Source: Anaerolineae bacterium (GTDB lineage Bacteria; Chloroflexota; Anaerolineae; Aggregatilineales; Phototrophicaceae). From it: DNA of 63,382 bases. The translations under genes were made by a program, and so were the position numbers. Shown here piece by piece: positions 43,145 to 53,066 of this stretch; position 1 is the stretch's first letter; every line of letters begins with the position of its first letter. The notes below the pieces were generated by a model that did not search any database, was not told where the DNA came from, and worked only from the letters and a program-made list of their open reading frames with translations. The stretch lies in assembly GCA_023382675.1 (NCBI GenBank), contig JAHDWN010000014.1, forward strand, positions 87,461 through 150,842, in the 5' to 3' direction.

Positions 43145-43567
43145 ATGAAACGCCACACGCTGCTTGTACTCATGCTGCTGGCGCTGATGTCGGCGGCCTG
43201 CACCTACAATCTGGCGCAGTTTTTGCCCCGGTCTGCCGCCGTGTCGCATGTCGAGCCGGTGGGGGATGCCGCGCGCGGCGACGCGATCTTTCATCAGGGC
43301 GTCAATGGCTCACCGCCATGCTCGTCCTGCCATCTGACGGCAGCCGGCGCATACGGCTTCTCGCTCGGGCCGAACCTGGCCGGGATTGGCGAGCGGGCGG
43401 CGACGCGCGTCGCTGGCCTGGACGCCGACGCCTACATCCGCCAGAGTGTACTCGACCCACGCGCTTACCTCGTGCCGGGCTTCCGCGACATCATGTACCC
43501 CGATTTCGCCGCGCATTTTGACGACCAGGACATCACCGATCTGATCGCGTATCTGCTCAGCCTGTAG
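43145..43567 (+). CDS. Cytochrome c lipoprotein
   Basis: A 140-residue exported mono-heme cytochrome. ATG 43145 is used; a GTG immediately before it is possible. The signal ends in a lipobox, LMSAAC, with Cys19 as lipid site. The heme motif CSSCH is at 59-63, and a later Met in DIMYPDFAAHF is a likely axial ligand. It would carry electrons on the outer face of the membrane. It is not next to any oxidase; the upstream exported propeller may be a redox partner, which is a guess. Confidence 0.9.
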   Translation: MKRHTLLVLMLLALMSAACTYNLAQFLPRSAAVSHVEPVGDAARGDAIFHQGVNGSPPCSSCHLTAAGAYGFSLGPNLAGIGERAATRVAGLDADAYIRQSVLDPRAYLVPGFRDIMYPDFAAHFDDQDITDLIAYLLSL

Positions 43568-43645
43568 CCGTTTCAAGCCTGCGCTGACCGGAGTCGTGGT
43601 ATGATCGAAAAGCACTTCGATCTCCCACCGCGAGGCGGGTGTTAC

Positions 43646-46600
43646 ATGTCTGAATATGATGTTTTTGTTTCTTACTCCCGCAAAGACAGCGAATTTGTCC
43701 GCCAACTGGTTGATGCTCTGAGTGAGCAGCAACGCGCCGTCTGGATCGATTGGCGTGGTATCGATTATTCCACCAAGTGGTGGGAAGAAATCTGCTACGG
43801 CATCGACCGCGCCGACAACATACTCGTCGTTATCAGCCCGGATTCGCTCAATTCTGTCTACTGCCACCGCGAAATCGAGCACGCGCGCAAGCGTGGCAAA
43901 CGGATCATCTGTCTGATCTACCGCCAGATTGACGAAGGCACGCTGATCGGCGGCTGGTATACCGACGAGACCATGCACCCCATCGAGATGATGGCGCGCG
44001 AAAACTGGGAACACCTCAAGACGATCCAGTTCATCTCGTATCCCAAGCTGGGCGACCTCGCGCCGACGATCCAGACGCTGCTCGCCAATATCGACACCGA
44101 CCCGGAGTGCAAGCGCGCGCACACGCTGCTTTTGCAGCAGACGCAGTCGTGGATCGACGCCGGTCGCAGCCCTGGCTACCTGCTAAAAGATGAGGCCTTG
44201 CAAACGGCGGAAACGCGCCTGAACGACTGCCGTGAGCACGTCGTCTTCAGCGCCGAGCAGGAAGCATTCGTCAGTGCCAGCCGCCGCGCCGAAGATGAAG
44301 AAGCCCGCCGCATCGCCGAACAGGAAGCCCGCACGCGCGCGCTCGAAGAACAGAGCCGCCGGGCTGCCGAAGCGAGCCAGCGAGCTGCGCAAGAAAATGC
44401 GCGGCTGGGGCGGACGACGCGCCGCTACCGCATCACGGCGGTGCTGCTGGCGCTGATCGGGGTGATCGCCATCGCGCTGACGGTGATCGCTGCCCAGCAG
44501 TTGGCGAACGCGGTCGCCGAGGTAGCGGATGCGGAACAGTACGCATCGTCGCTCAACCTGGCGTCGAACGTCGCTGAAATCCTGAGTGACGAACGCGGCA
44601 ATCAGGAGACGGCGGCCTTGCTGGCGCTGCATTCACTCGATCAGATCTACACCCCGAACGCAGATAGGGCGCTCAACCAGGCCGTCGATCAACTGCGCAC
44701 AGTGCGGACGCTGGATAACCACGGCGTCACGATGCGCGACATCGTCTACAGCCCGGATGGACTGCATCTGGCGACTGCTGGTGATGACGGCAACGTGTAT
44801 GTCTGGGATGTGGCGACCGGTGACCTGGAACTCGCTCTGAGTGGACACCAGCCGAGTGTGCGGAGCGTCGCCTACAGCCCGGACGGGCGTTATCTGGTCA
44901 GCGCCGGTGACGATGGCGTGGCCCGCGTCTGGGATGCCGAAAGTGGCGCAGCGCAGTTCCAGACGCGGCGGCGCAGCGACAGCCTGTATGACGCCATCTA
45001 CAGCCCGAATGGCCGCTATATCATGACACTCGATAATGAGGGGGTGGTGCGCACCTGGTCTGCGGCGACCGGTCTGGTGCAAGGCGGTGTGTCCGTGCGC
45101 CCCCACGATACGGCGATTGCCTACAGCCCGGATCATAACTTCATCGCTACCGGAGATATTGAGGGAGTAGTGTATATCTGGAGCGCCTTTGATGGCTCCT
45201 ACGTGGCGTCCATACGCGCGCATGACAGTACGATCCTGAGCATTACCTTCAGCCCGGACAGCGCCTACGTGCTGAGTGCCGGTGAAGATTTGACGGCGCG
45301 CCTGTGGCAGCTCGAATTTCCTGGCCGCTCCCTGGGCAAGATTCAGCCCGGATCTGCGCCGGCGGTTCCAGCCAGACAGGAGTCACAGGTCGTTTTGCAC
45401 CTCGTGCATGAGTTTCGGCATCAGGCGCGCGTGCACCGCGCCATCTTCGATCCCAATCAAGAGCTGATCATCACCGCCAGCGGCGATGCCACCGTCCGAG
45501 TCTGGGATGCGAACGACTTCTCACTGCTGCATAACTTCGTTGAGCACCGGGGGCAGGCACTTGCGGTCGCCTACAGCCCGATTGAAAGTCAGATTACATC
45601 CGCGAGCGCCGATGGCAGCCTGCGCGTCTGGTCACCGTACCGCTACCCAGATGCACCTTTATGGGCGTCCGTCGGCGATCAGCACGTCTTTGCGCTCGCG
45701 CTTGATCCGGACGGAATGCGGGCAGCCGCCACGAGCGAGGATGGTTCCGTGACCCTATGGAACATCGAAGATGGCGTGATCGTGAATCGCATAGCCAGTC
45801 GCTACCATGTTGTTTCGCCGGATGTCGCCTACGATCCATCCGGAAGCCGCGTAGTGACGACGACCGACAGCTACGCACGGGTGTGGAGCCTGGATGGTGA
45901 CGAACTGTTCACGCTCGAGGAACAGGCCGAACGCTCGAACTGGATCTACAGTGCGGTGTTCAGCCCGGATGGCCGTTACATTGCCACGGCCAGCGAGCAG
46001 GGCTGGGTGCGCCTCTGGGATGCGCAGACGGGCGAGTCAGTGCGCCATGTCTTTGAAGCAGCAGACGAGGAACGGAGTGTCGCCTTCAGCCCCGATGGCA
46101 GTCGTCTGGCGGCGGCGGGCGACGATGGCCTGGCACGAGTCTGGGATGTGGGCACCGACACGCTGCTGCTGACGTTGGCAGGCCATCACAACGGCATCCT
46201 GAGCGTCGCTTTCAGCCCGGACGGGCGCTCTCTGGTGACGGCCAGCCAGGACATGACCGCACGCATCTGGGATGCTGAGACGGGTGTTGAGCTGCAGGTG
46301 CTCGCAGGCCACCGGTCGTTGGTCAAGAGCGCGGTCTTCAGTCCCGATGGTCGCTTGGTCGCGACTGTCGGTTATGATGCCACGGCGCGGATCTGGGATG
46401 CCGAGACGGGTGCATGGCTGCGGACAATCGCCTGGAGCGGCGACAACATGACCGACGTGGCCTTCACACCCGATGGGCAGTATCTGCTGACGACCGATTG
46501 GGGCGGCAACGTGCGCCAATGGGATGTTGATGTGAGCGCGCTGATGGAGTACGCCTGCACGCGTATCTTTGCCGATCTGCCGGCGTCTGACCGGCTGCTT

Positions 46601-46654
46601 TACGCGGTCGGCGACGCGCCCTCGCCGTGCCCGCAGTTTGCGCCCGATGCGTGA
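43646..46654 (+). CDS. TIR - coiled-coil - TM - WD40 receptor
   Basis: A 1002-residue protein starting at ATG 43646 (an in-frame ATG at 43601 adds 15 residues). Order: TIR domain at the N-terminus (YDVFVSYSRKDSEFVRQL, WIDWRGIDYSTKWWEEI, and SVYCHREIEHA with the likely catalytic Glu), a charged coiled coil (about 201-257, EARRIAEQEARTRALEEQ), one membrane helix (about 263-285), and fourteen WD40-type repeats (SPDG...DG-x-x-RVWD) that would form two seven-bladed propellers outside the cell. TIR domains cleave NAD or scaffold signalling. It probably senses an extracytoplasmic partner and signals inward; whether in defence or development is unknown. Confidence 0.93.
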   Translation: MSEYDVFVSYSRKDSEFVRQLVDALSEQQRAVWIDWRGIDYSTKWWEEICYGIDRADNILVVISPDSLNSVYCHREIEHARKRGKRIICLIYRQIDEGTLIGGWYTDETMHPIEMMARENWEHLKTIQFISYPKLGDLAPTIQTLLANIDTDPECKRAHTLLLQQTQSWIDAGRSPGYLLKDEALQTAETRLNDCREHVVFSAEQEAFVSASRRAEDEEARRIAEQEARTRALEEQSRRAAEASQRAAQENARLGRTTRRYRITAVLLALIGVIAIALTVIAAQQLANAVAEVADAEQYASSLNLASNVAEILSDERGNQETAALLALHSLDQIYTPNADRALNQAVDQLRTVRTLDNHGVTMRDIVYSPDGLHLATAGDDGNVYVWDVATGDLELALSGHQPSVRSVAYSPDGRYLVSAGDDGVARVWDAESGAAQFQTRRRSDSLYDAIYSPNGRYIMTLDNEGVVRTWSAATGLVQGGVSVRPHDTAIAYSPDHNFIATGDIEGVVYIWSAFDGSYVASIRAHDSTILSITFSPDSAYVLSAGEDLTARLWQLEFPGRSLGKIQPGSAPAVPARQESQVVLHLVHEFRHQARVHRAIFDPNQELIITASGDATVRVWDANDFSLLHNFVEHRGQALAVAYSPIESQITSASADGSLRVWSPYRYPDAPLWASVGDQHVFALALDPDGMRAAATSEDGSVTLWNIEDGVIVNRIASRYHVVSPDVAYDPSGSRVVTTTDSYARVWSLDGDELFTLEEQAERSNWIYSAVFSPDGRYIATASEQGWVRLWDAQTGESVRHVFEAADEERSVAFSPDGSRLAAAGDDGLARVWDVGTDTLLLTLAGHHNGILSVAFSPDGRSLVTASQDMTARIWDAETGVELQVLAGHRSLVKSAVFSPDGRLVATVGYDATARIWDAETGAWLRTIAWSGDNMTDVAFTPDGQYLLTTDWGGNVRQWDVDVSALMEYACTRIFADLPASDRLLYAVGDAPSPCPQFAPDA

Positions 46655-46673
46655 GGCAACGATCTGTCTGCAA

Positions 46674-47174
46674 TCACGCCCCTTCAGCGCTGGAGGACGG
46701 CTGCGCCGCTGCCTTAATCGCGCGCGCGAGGCCGCGCCGATTGCGCCAGTATTCGTAGCCAAGCCAGACGCAAACGAGGAGCGAAATGAGGCCGAAGCCC
46801 AGGAGCGCTCTCGACCGCTGTTCGATGTCTTCGACGAAGATGAACAAGAAGGCGGTCATGATGCCCAGGAAAATGACCAGACCTTTGATGGTGTTGGCGA
46901 CGAACTCGCGATACGTTGGCTGCCAATGGCCAGTGATGACCGTCTCACTCGTCACCGGATCGGTGGATAGCATTCCGATAGCCTGCACTATCGTCTCATC
47001 CCCGGATAATTTGTGTTCTTGACCGTGGATCTCGAAGTCATAACCGCCGTCATGACGTGGTGTGACGCTGACGCGCTTGCACCACGTCTGCACGATACTC
47101 CTGGCGGGTTGGTGCAGCGCTTGCAGGCGCTGCGCTACGATGTCAACGGGGGTTTGGGCACGAAATTCAATCAT
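46674..47174 (-). CDS. Two-pass membrane protein of unknown function
   Basis: A 166-residue protein convergent with the TIR-WD40 gene. ATG 47174 is preferred; a TTG at 47186 is in frame. The N-terminal 105 residues are soluble (MIEFRAQTPVDIVAQRLQAL, CKRVSVTPRHDGGYDFEIHG), then two adjacent helices (FVANTIKGLVIFLGIMTAFLF and LLGFGLISLLVCVWLGYEYW) and a short basic tail. No family recognised. Confidence 0.6.
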   Translation of the reverse strand: MIEFRAQTPVDIVAQRLQALHQPARSIVQTWCKRVSVTPRHDGGYDFEIHGQEHKLSGDETIVQAIGMLSTDPVTSETVITGHWQPTYREFVANTIKGLVIFLGIMTAFLFIFVEDIEQRSRALLGFGLISLLVCVWLGYEYWRNRRGLARAIKAAAQPSSSAEGA

Positions 47175-47271
47175 CCTTGTGTCCAAAGATTAGTATGTCA
47201 AACGATCATTTAGATCAATGATATGCCATTCCCCTTGCGTCAGCCATACCTTCGCGCATATGTGAACGTTT

Positions 47272-47301
47272 TTGACTCCGCGCCCCGTCACCGCGTAAAA
47301 T
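47272..47301 (+). promoter_or_regulatory. Promoter of upp
   Basis: TTGACT (47272-47277) and TAAAAT (47296-47301) are 18 bases apart, with a start expected near 47308, 25 bases before the upp ATG. It is the best sigma-70-type promoter I see in the window. Confidence 0.6.
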
Positions 47302-47333
47302 CGTCTGGGTCTATCCTTATTCAAGGGGGACAA

Positions 47334-47960
47334 ATGTCCGCAAACGTGAATGTTTCGAAGCATCCATTGGTGCAGCACAAGCTGGCGGTGCTGCGTGACG
47401 CTGCCACCGAGCATCGCGCGTTCCGCGAGCTGATGCGCGAGCTGGCGATGCTGCTCTGCTACGAGGCTACGCTCGATCTGCCGCTGTCGCCACGCACGGT
47501 TCAAACGCCGATGGGGGCCGCGCAGGGATACAAGTCCGACGAGATGATCGGGCTGGTGCCGATCTTGCGCGCCGGGCTGGGCATGGTTGAAGGCGTTCTC
47601 GAACTGCTGCCGAGTGTGCAGGTCTGGCACATCGGTCTCTATCGCGATGAAGAGACGCTCCGGCCTGTCACCTACTACAACCGGCTGCCGGAAACGCCGA
47701 CTGTTCAGCTCTGCCTGATCCTCGATCCGATGCTGGCGACCGGGGGCACGGCGGTCCACGCGGTCAATCTCCTCAAAGCGTGGGGCGTGAAGCGCATCAA
47801 ATACGTCGGCATCATCGCCGCGCCGGAGGGCATCAGCAACCTCTCCAGTGCGCACCCGGACGTGCCGATCCACGTGGCGGCGGTCGATGAGAAGCTGAAC
47901 GAGATCGGCTTCATCGTGCCCGGCCTGGGCGACGCGGGCGACCGCCAGTTCGGGACGTAG
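47334..47960 (+). CDS. upp: Uracil phosphoribosyltransferase
   Basis: A 208-residue salvage enzyme that makes UMP from uracil and PRPP. ATG 47334 follows AAGGGGGAC. Motifs present are [41 protein letters not shown], the PRPP loop [11 protein letters not shown], and the uracil-binding C-terminal [21 protein letters not shown]. The length is the usual one. A clear promoter lies just upstream. Confidence 0.97.
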   Translation: MSANVNVSKHPLVQHKLAVLRDAATEHRAFRELMRELAMLLCYEATLDLPLSPRTVQTPMGAAQGYKSDEMIGLVPILRAGLGMVEGVLELLPSVQVWHIGLYRDEETLRPVTYYNRLPETPTVQLCLILDPMLATGGTAVHAVNLLKAWGVKRIKYVGIIAAPEGISNLSSAHPDVPIHVAAVDEKLNEIGFIVPGLGDAGDRQFGT

Positions 47961-48018
47961 ATGAAGGTCACGCCATCCTTGCGCCCTTCGCTTCTGAGCG
48001 CGGCTTCTAAGTGATTCC

Positions 48019-49080
48019 ATGATCGAGCTGGCCGCCTTCATCACCATTTTCACGCTGGCGCTCGGCGTCACGCTGCTGCTGATGCCGATCTGCGACCGGC
48101 TGGGCCAGCGCTGGGGCATGGTGGCGAAGGCGGGTGGGCGGCGCACGACCGAGGCCGATTACCGCAGGGTGAGCAAACTCGGCGGCGTCGGGCTGGCGCT
48201 CGGCTTTCTGATTGCCGCCGGGGCGGCGCAGGTCTTGCCCGTCCCGCGTTTCGATCCGTATGAGATCATCCGCTTCACCGGGCTGATCCTGGGCACGCTG
48301 CTGCTGATGTTCGCCGGGATGATCGACGACCGCTACGAACTCAAGGCACTGCCGCAGTTCATCATCCAATCGCTGGCGGCGGGCGTCGCCATCAGCTTTC
48401 AGATCTTCATCGAGTACTTCAACAATCCGCTGACCGGCCAGCAGACCGATCCGTTCCCGTTCATCGTCACGGTGGCGCTGAGCTACTTCTGGCTGCTGCT
48501 GATGATGAACACCGTCAACTTCCTCGACGGGCTGGACGGGCTGGCGGGCGGTGTCGCCATCATCGCCGGGGCGGTGCTGCTCATCAACGGCGTCTTCCGC
48601 CTGGGGCAGATCAGCGTCAGCCTGCTGCACGTCGCGCTGATCGGTTCGGCGCTCGGCTTCACGCTCTACAACTTCTACCCGGCACGTATCTTCATGGGCA
48701 GCGGGGCGGTCACGCTTGGCTTCATCCTCGGCGCGTTGAGCATCATCGGCGGCGCGAAGATGGCGACGATCCTGTTCGTCGTCGGCCTGCCGCTGCTGGA
48801 TACGGTCTGGCAGGCGCTGACGCGGCTGCTGCATGGCCGCAGCCCGTTCGAGGGCGACCGCGGGCATCTGCACTTCCGCCTGCTCGACATGGGCTTCAGC
48901 CAGCGCCAGATCGTGATCGGCTACTACCTGTTCTGCGCGTTGTTCGGCGTGCTGACGCTGGTCGTGGAGAGCCGCTTCTTCAAGCTGCTGGCGCTCGGCG
49001 CGATGGCCGTGCTGATCGCGCTCGGCTTCGCGCTGGTGACGCGCTGGCGGGCGCGGCGCAAGCGCAGCGCCGAGGCGTGA
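48019..49080 (+). CDS. WecA/MraY-family undecaprenyl-phosphate sugar-1-phosphate transferase
   Basis: A 353-residue polytopic enzyme with ten to eleven membrane segments. It has the family blocks LGGVGLALG after RVSKL, MIDDRYELKALPQFIIQ, NTVNFLDGLDGLAGG with the Asp residues that bind Mg and substrate, and the His loop FEGDRGHLHFRLLDMGFSQRQ. The last motif fits WecA/TagO-like enzymes, which put HexNAc-1-P onto undecaprenyl phosphate to begin polysaccharide or teichoic-type polymers. The donor sugar is not certain. Confidence 0.92.
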   Translation: MIELAAFITIFTLALGVTLLLMPICDRLGQRWGMVAKAGGRRTTEADYRRVSKLGGVGLALGFLIAAGAAQVLPVPRFDPYEIIRFTGLILGTLLLMFAGMIDDRYELKALPQFIIQSLAAGVAISFQIFIEYFNNPLTGQQTDPFPFIVTVALSYFWLLLMMNTVNFLDGLDGLAGGVAIIAGAVLLINGVFRLGQISVSLLHVALIGSALGFTLYNFYPARIFMGSGAVTLGFILGALSIIGGAKMATILFVVGLPLLDTVWQALTRLLHGRSPFEGDRGHLHFRLLDMGFSQRQIVIGYYLFCALFGVLTLVVESRFFKLLALGAMAVLIALGFALVTRWRARRKRSAEA

Positions 49081-49103
49081 GGGGGATCGCTGGGGAAATA
49101 ACC

Positions 49104-52100
49104 ATGGTCAAAGTCTTCATAAGCAGCACAAAGCAGGACCTCGAGGATTATCGACAGGCAGCCATAGACGTTTGCAACGAGTTGGATTTTTCTCCAAATG
49201 CTATGGAGTTCTTCGGTGCAATGGGTGTTGGGGCAACCGAAGGTAGCAAACGGGAGGTGGGTAACTCGGACTTGTACGTGGGGATAATTGGTCATCGATA
49301 CGGCTATATCGAGCCGGGATATGACCGATCGGTTACGGAAATTGAGTTTGATTATGCTGGTGAGTGCAAAATTGAACGCATTTGCTTTATTGTGGACCCA
49401 AGATTTCCGTGGCCGCCAGACCAGATAGATGACGAAAATAAGGCTGCCCTGGACTCATTCAAAGAGCGTATTACGGCTAGCCTTATCCGTGCCGAATTCA
49501 CCACAGTGGATAATTTCAAGAGTCAACTAACGATTGCCCTCGTCAAATGGAAGGAGCGACATCCTGAGATATTTTCTCCGCCTGTTGCTCAAGCAACCGC
49601 ACCTCCGCCTAAGTCTTCGGAGGAAGGGAATCTGGTCCAGGAAGGGGACAGTTCACACGCAGAATCCTTGCGGGTTGAAGTCACTGTTGATGATGTTGTG
49701 CAGCAGCTACTCAAACTCGATGACGGATTACTATCGTTTCGGGATTGGTGGGAATTGCCGGAGCTTTCGGTTGAAACCGTCAGGTTTGAAAGTGACGACA
49801 ATAGAAAGGATTTCATTAGCCTTGTCAACAAATTGGAGGATTGGCAGGGAGTACGTGGTGTTCGACTTAAAGGCAAAGCCGGTGTCGGAAAAACACGCCT
49901 TGCGCTAGAAGCGATATGGGCAAGCAAGCTGGAGACGACAACGATATACGTAGTGGCACCCCATTGTTTACCAGGAGATTTCTTCACAGCGCTTTCAGCG
50001 GTCAATGTTGGTGACATACCCATCACGCTTGTGATCGATAACTCGACCTATGAGCAGACACAAGCAATTTGGCGTCGAGCCAAATTGTGCGGCGAGAGAA
50101 TTCAGTTGATTTGTATCGAAACCGCCACCGTTCCAACTGCGAACACCTCTTGTGAGTTTGTGTTAACAGAATTGAAGTCCGACCAAGCAAGCAGGATAGT
50201 GGACAGCCTTTACAAGAAGCACGACGTGATAACGTTCAACGATGATAAGCGGTCCTATGCAGCAGAATTCGTAGGGGGAAATCTCAGACTTCTGGTTGCA
50301 TTTGTTGAAGGTTTTCTGATACATCCGGAGATCAAAGGCGTCGCTGAACTTGTACAACAAGAGGAACTCAATCATCTTCTTACAGCCAATTTGCCCGAGG
50401 ACGCAGTCGCAATGCGCGTGCTCCAGGCGATTTCCCTCGTTGGCGCTGTAAGTGTCGCTGAGCCATCGGCGTTCGTAGGCAGAACTATCGCCGAATTTAT
50501 TGGGTTGCAGTGGGCGGAATTCAAGCACGTAGCGCAATATCTCTTGGAAAAAGGGCTGTTAACTAACTACTCTGAGAGACTTTGGCCGCCTGCAGGTGGA
50601 CATGTGCGTAGTTTGTCTTCTCAACTGTTATCAACTAGATTGGCGACCAATGTGTGGCTGACACTCGGTGACGAACTAACCGAGTTGCTTCTAAACCAAG
50701 ACGAATTGCGCGTTCCACTACTAAGATCCCTTTCCAACTTGGGAAGTCGGAAGATTGCAGAGCCGATTGTTAAGCGCTACTTGTTTGAACATGACACTGT
50801 CAACGACCTTGTCGCCGATCCCGCCTTGTTCGCCCTATTTGGTGAGGCCGACCCAATAACTACGATTAGCTACATCGAGAGGCTACTAGATCCTGTTACG
50901 CCTGAGGAACTGGCCGATTGGCAGAATTATCAGCCCGTTGTATCCATGCTAACTGAGGCATTGCGCCTCAGGGAAACCTGCCTGCCTGCGATTCGCCTCT
51001 TGGCACGCTTCGCGGCAGTTGAGGGAGAAAGTAATAATGCTGATAGCGCAAAGAGGGTTTGGCGCAGTATCTTCTTCGTGAGGTTCGGCGGCAATCCAGC
51101 AACTGGTGAGGAGCGTCACCGGATAATCGACCGTTTATTACACGATCCTTATGCGCAGACCCGCATACTGGCCGTAGAGGCAATTCGCACAACTCTCACG
51201 AACTTGGAAGGAGATTTCATCAGGCATGGTATTGGCGGCTACCTCTCATCGCCAAGTTGGTTTCCTGAGACGTGGGCAGAGTTCTGGGACATCAGGCGAA
51301 GAATCCTTGTCCTGTTGGGCAGGGCTATTGCCGACAACGATCGGAATGTTGCGAATCTGGCATTAGAAGTGCTGTTTTCGACTGCTCAACAGCAGATGCC
51401 TGTTCTATTTGACGAAGTAATCTCCCACCTTGAGGCGCAGGCGGCAGACCACCAATTGCGTGTCGCTAATGTGCTGAAAGGAGTTTTGAATCAACCGTCA
51501 GCTAGGTTGACACAAGAGCAAATTGCTCATGTCAGCACTTTGATCGGTACGGTAATCACTGATAGTTATCACGATCGACTGCTGGTATACGTCGTCGATG
51601 GAAACTCTGGTGCCGAAGATAGATTTGCGAACCCAAAAGCCTTTGAAGTTGAAACAGAAACACAAGTTTGGTGGCTTGTTAAGGAAGCACTTCAGTCTCC
51701 CGAATTATTAGAAACCGAGCTTGAGTGGCTAATCAGTAAGTCCGTCGACTATCCCTCGTGGATAAATCAATTCATGTTCAAGCTGGGGCAGTTCGATGTC
51801 AAGCGCGCCTGGTTTGAAAAACTCCAAGTTGCTTCTCAGAATAACAAGAACTGGGTTGTTCTTGAGCACTATTTGCGTGGGCGCATCCAGTCTGATGATA
51901 TGGACTGGGTACAGCAAAGGGTTTTAGAGCTTGGTCAGGGAAGTCAAGAGTTAGCACCTGCCATATTGGAAATTATCCTGATAACTGATCCAACACAACA
52001 AGGCGTTTCACTTGTGTTGAGTTTTTTGGCCAAGGGATGGATAAATGCAGAGCACATCGCCTGGAGACGATATTGGGCAAAACAACTATCCGCAGACAGT

Positions 52101-52910
52101 CTGTACGCAGTCCTGGAAGAAATCAACAAGAATCCCTCTGAGAAAAGTAACTTTGCGTCCATAATGCTGTTAGGCGCGCATCTTGAAGCTACTCCTTCAA
52201 GTGCGCCAGTCTTTGCCGATTTGGCCATAGAATTGCTCAAGGATTTCAAGGGGAGTCCACAGAGAGATTTCACTGAATGGCGTTATTGGCGGATACTTGC
52301 AGTCACATACTGTGCGGATCTTCCTCTTCAAGTGGCAGATGCTATTTTGACGGTGTTTGCGCGGGTCCACATCTATTTTCATGAAGAAGAAGAAGAGTGG
52401 AAGTTGTTAGGGGTCGTTGTTAAGGCTTCACCCAGGTTGGTATGGGAGCGAATAACCGAGCGCATGTTGGCAGACAGTAACTCGCCGAATTACATAGGCC
52501 GCTGGGATGCGCCAAACTTTAGGTGGATCAATTTCACCGACATCGTGGGCGTGGACGAATTAGTAGGTTGGGCAGGAAATTCACCTGAACGTGCTGAATT
52601 GTTGGCCGAGATGATTGATCTCAGAGGAGAGTCCCTTAATCCTGTTGCACGAGAACTCCTGATACGTTTCCCGGATGATGAGGATGTTCGCGTAGCCTTG
52701 AATCGAAACCACGTGTATCCAGTCAATGAGCCACGTGTATTTACCTACTTTGATAGAGGCGAACTGGAAACACGACAGATTGAGAAGTATAGGGAACTAC
52801 GCATACGAGTCACAGGCTGGAGGACAAGCGAACATCAACCGGAAGTAATTAGATGGATAGACCGTCTAGTTGACGTTTTGGACAAAGATTATTACAGGAC
52901 GCAGCTTTGA
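49104..52910 (+). CDS. DUF4062 - STAND-type NTPase, candidate defence sensor
   Basis: A 1268-residue protein; ATG 49104 follows GGGGAAATAACC and is preferred to an ATG 27 bases upstream inside the previous gene. The N-terminal 150 residues are DUF4062 (VKVFISSTKQDLEDYRQAA, VGIIGHRYGYIEPG, SVTEIEFDYA). Walker A is GKAGVGKTRLA (about 256-266) and Walker B-like ITLVIDNST is near 306-314. The remaining 900 residues are helical, probably a superstructure-forming repeat sensor. Such effector-NTPase-sensor proteins include antiphage Avs/bNACHT-like types. Composition differs from neighbours (27 G/C of 60 in row 51661-51720), so recent transfer is likely. Confidence 0.85.
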   Translation: MVKVFISSTKQDLEDYRQAAIDVCNELDFSPNAMEFFGAMGVGATEGSKREVGNSDLYVGIIGHRYGYIEPGYDRSVTEIEFDYAGECKIERICFIVDPRFPWPPDQIDDENKAALDSFKERITASLIRAEFTTVDNFKSQLTIALVKWKERHPEIFSPPVAQATAPPPKSSEEGNLVQEGDSSHAESLRVEVTVDDVVQQLLKLDDGLLSFRDWWELPELSVETVRFESDDNRKDFISLVNKLEDWQGVRGVRLKGKAGVGKTRLALEAIWASKLETTTIYVVAPHCLPGDFFTALSAVNVGDIPITLVIDNSTYEQTQAIWRRAKLCGERIQLICIETATVPTANTSCEFVLTELKSDQASRIVDSLYKKHDVITFNDDKRSYAAEFVGGNLRLLVAFVEGFLIHPEIKGVAELVQQEELNHLLTANLPEDAVAMRVLQAISLVGAVSVAEPSAFVGRTIAEFIGLQWAEFKHVAQYLLEKGLLTNYSERLWPPAGGHVRSLSSQLLSTRLATNVWLTLGDELTELLLNQDELRVPLLRSLSNLGSRKIAEPIVKRYLFEHDTVNDLVADPALFALFGEADPITTISYIERLLDPVTPEELADWQNYQPVVSMLTEALRLRETCLPAIRLLARFAAVEGESNNADSAKRVWRSIFFVRFGGNPATGEERHRIIDRLLHDPYAQTRILAVEAIRTTLTNLEGDFIRHGIGGYLSSPSWFPETWAEFWDIRRRILVLLGRAIADNDRNVANLALEVLFSTAQQQMPVLFDEVISHLEAQAADHQLRVANVLKGVLNQPSARLTQEQIAHVSTLIGTVITDSYHDRLLVYVVDGNSGAEDRFANPKAFEVETETQVWWLVKEALQSPELLETELEWLISKSVDYPSWINQFMFKLGQFDVKRAWFEKLQVASQNNKNWVVLEHYLRGRIQSDDMDWVQQRVLELGQGSQELAPAILEIILITDPTQQGVSLVLSFLAKGWINAEHIAWRRYWAKQLSADSLYAVLEEINKNPSEKSNFASIMLLGAHLEATPSSAPVFADLAIELLKDFKGSPQRDFTEWRYWRILAVTYCADLPLQVADAILTVFARVHIYFHEEEEEWKLLGVVVKASPRLVWERITERMLADSNSPNYIGRWDAPNFRWINFTDIVGVDELVGWAGNSPERAELLAEMIDLRGESLNPVARELLIRFPDDEDVRVALNRNHVYPVNEPRVFTYFDRGELETRQIEKYRELRIRVTGWRTSEHQPEVIRWIDRLVDVLDKDYYRTQL

Positions 52911-53010
52911 CATTGCCCTCGATGGCTTTTGGTTGCGCGAGGGTTCTCCGCTGCCGACAAATCTATCCGAGACTGTTGGGAGTTGGTGCAGCGGTTTGTC
53001 TTACCCTTCG

Positions 53011-53042
53011 TGGGCGTGGCAGCCCGTCGCTCGCCACGCCCA
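53011..53042. terminator. GC-rich stem-loop between convergent genes
   Basis: Perfect arms TGGGCGTGGC and GCCACGCCCA with a 12-base loop, between the STAND gene (plus) and the PRC-barrel gene (minus). It could stop transcripts from both sides, though no T-run follows. Confidence 0.45.
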
Positions 53043-53066
53043 ACGATACGCGATCACGCTCCGGCC

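Noticed and set aside
44740-46550. Regularly spaced repeats that might suggest a CRISPR-like array
   Set aside because: They are codons of WD40 repeats in one frame and diverge from unit to unit; no constant repeat or unique spacers exist.
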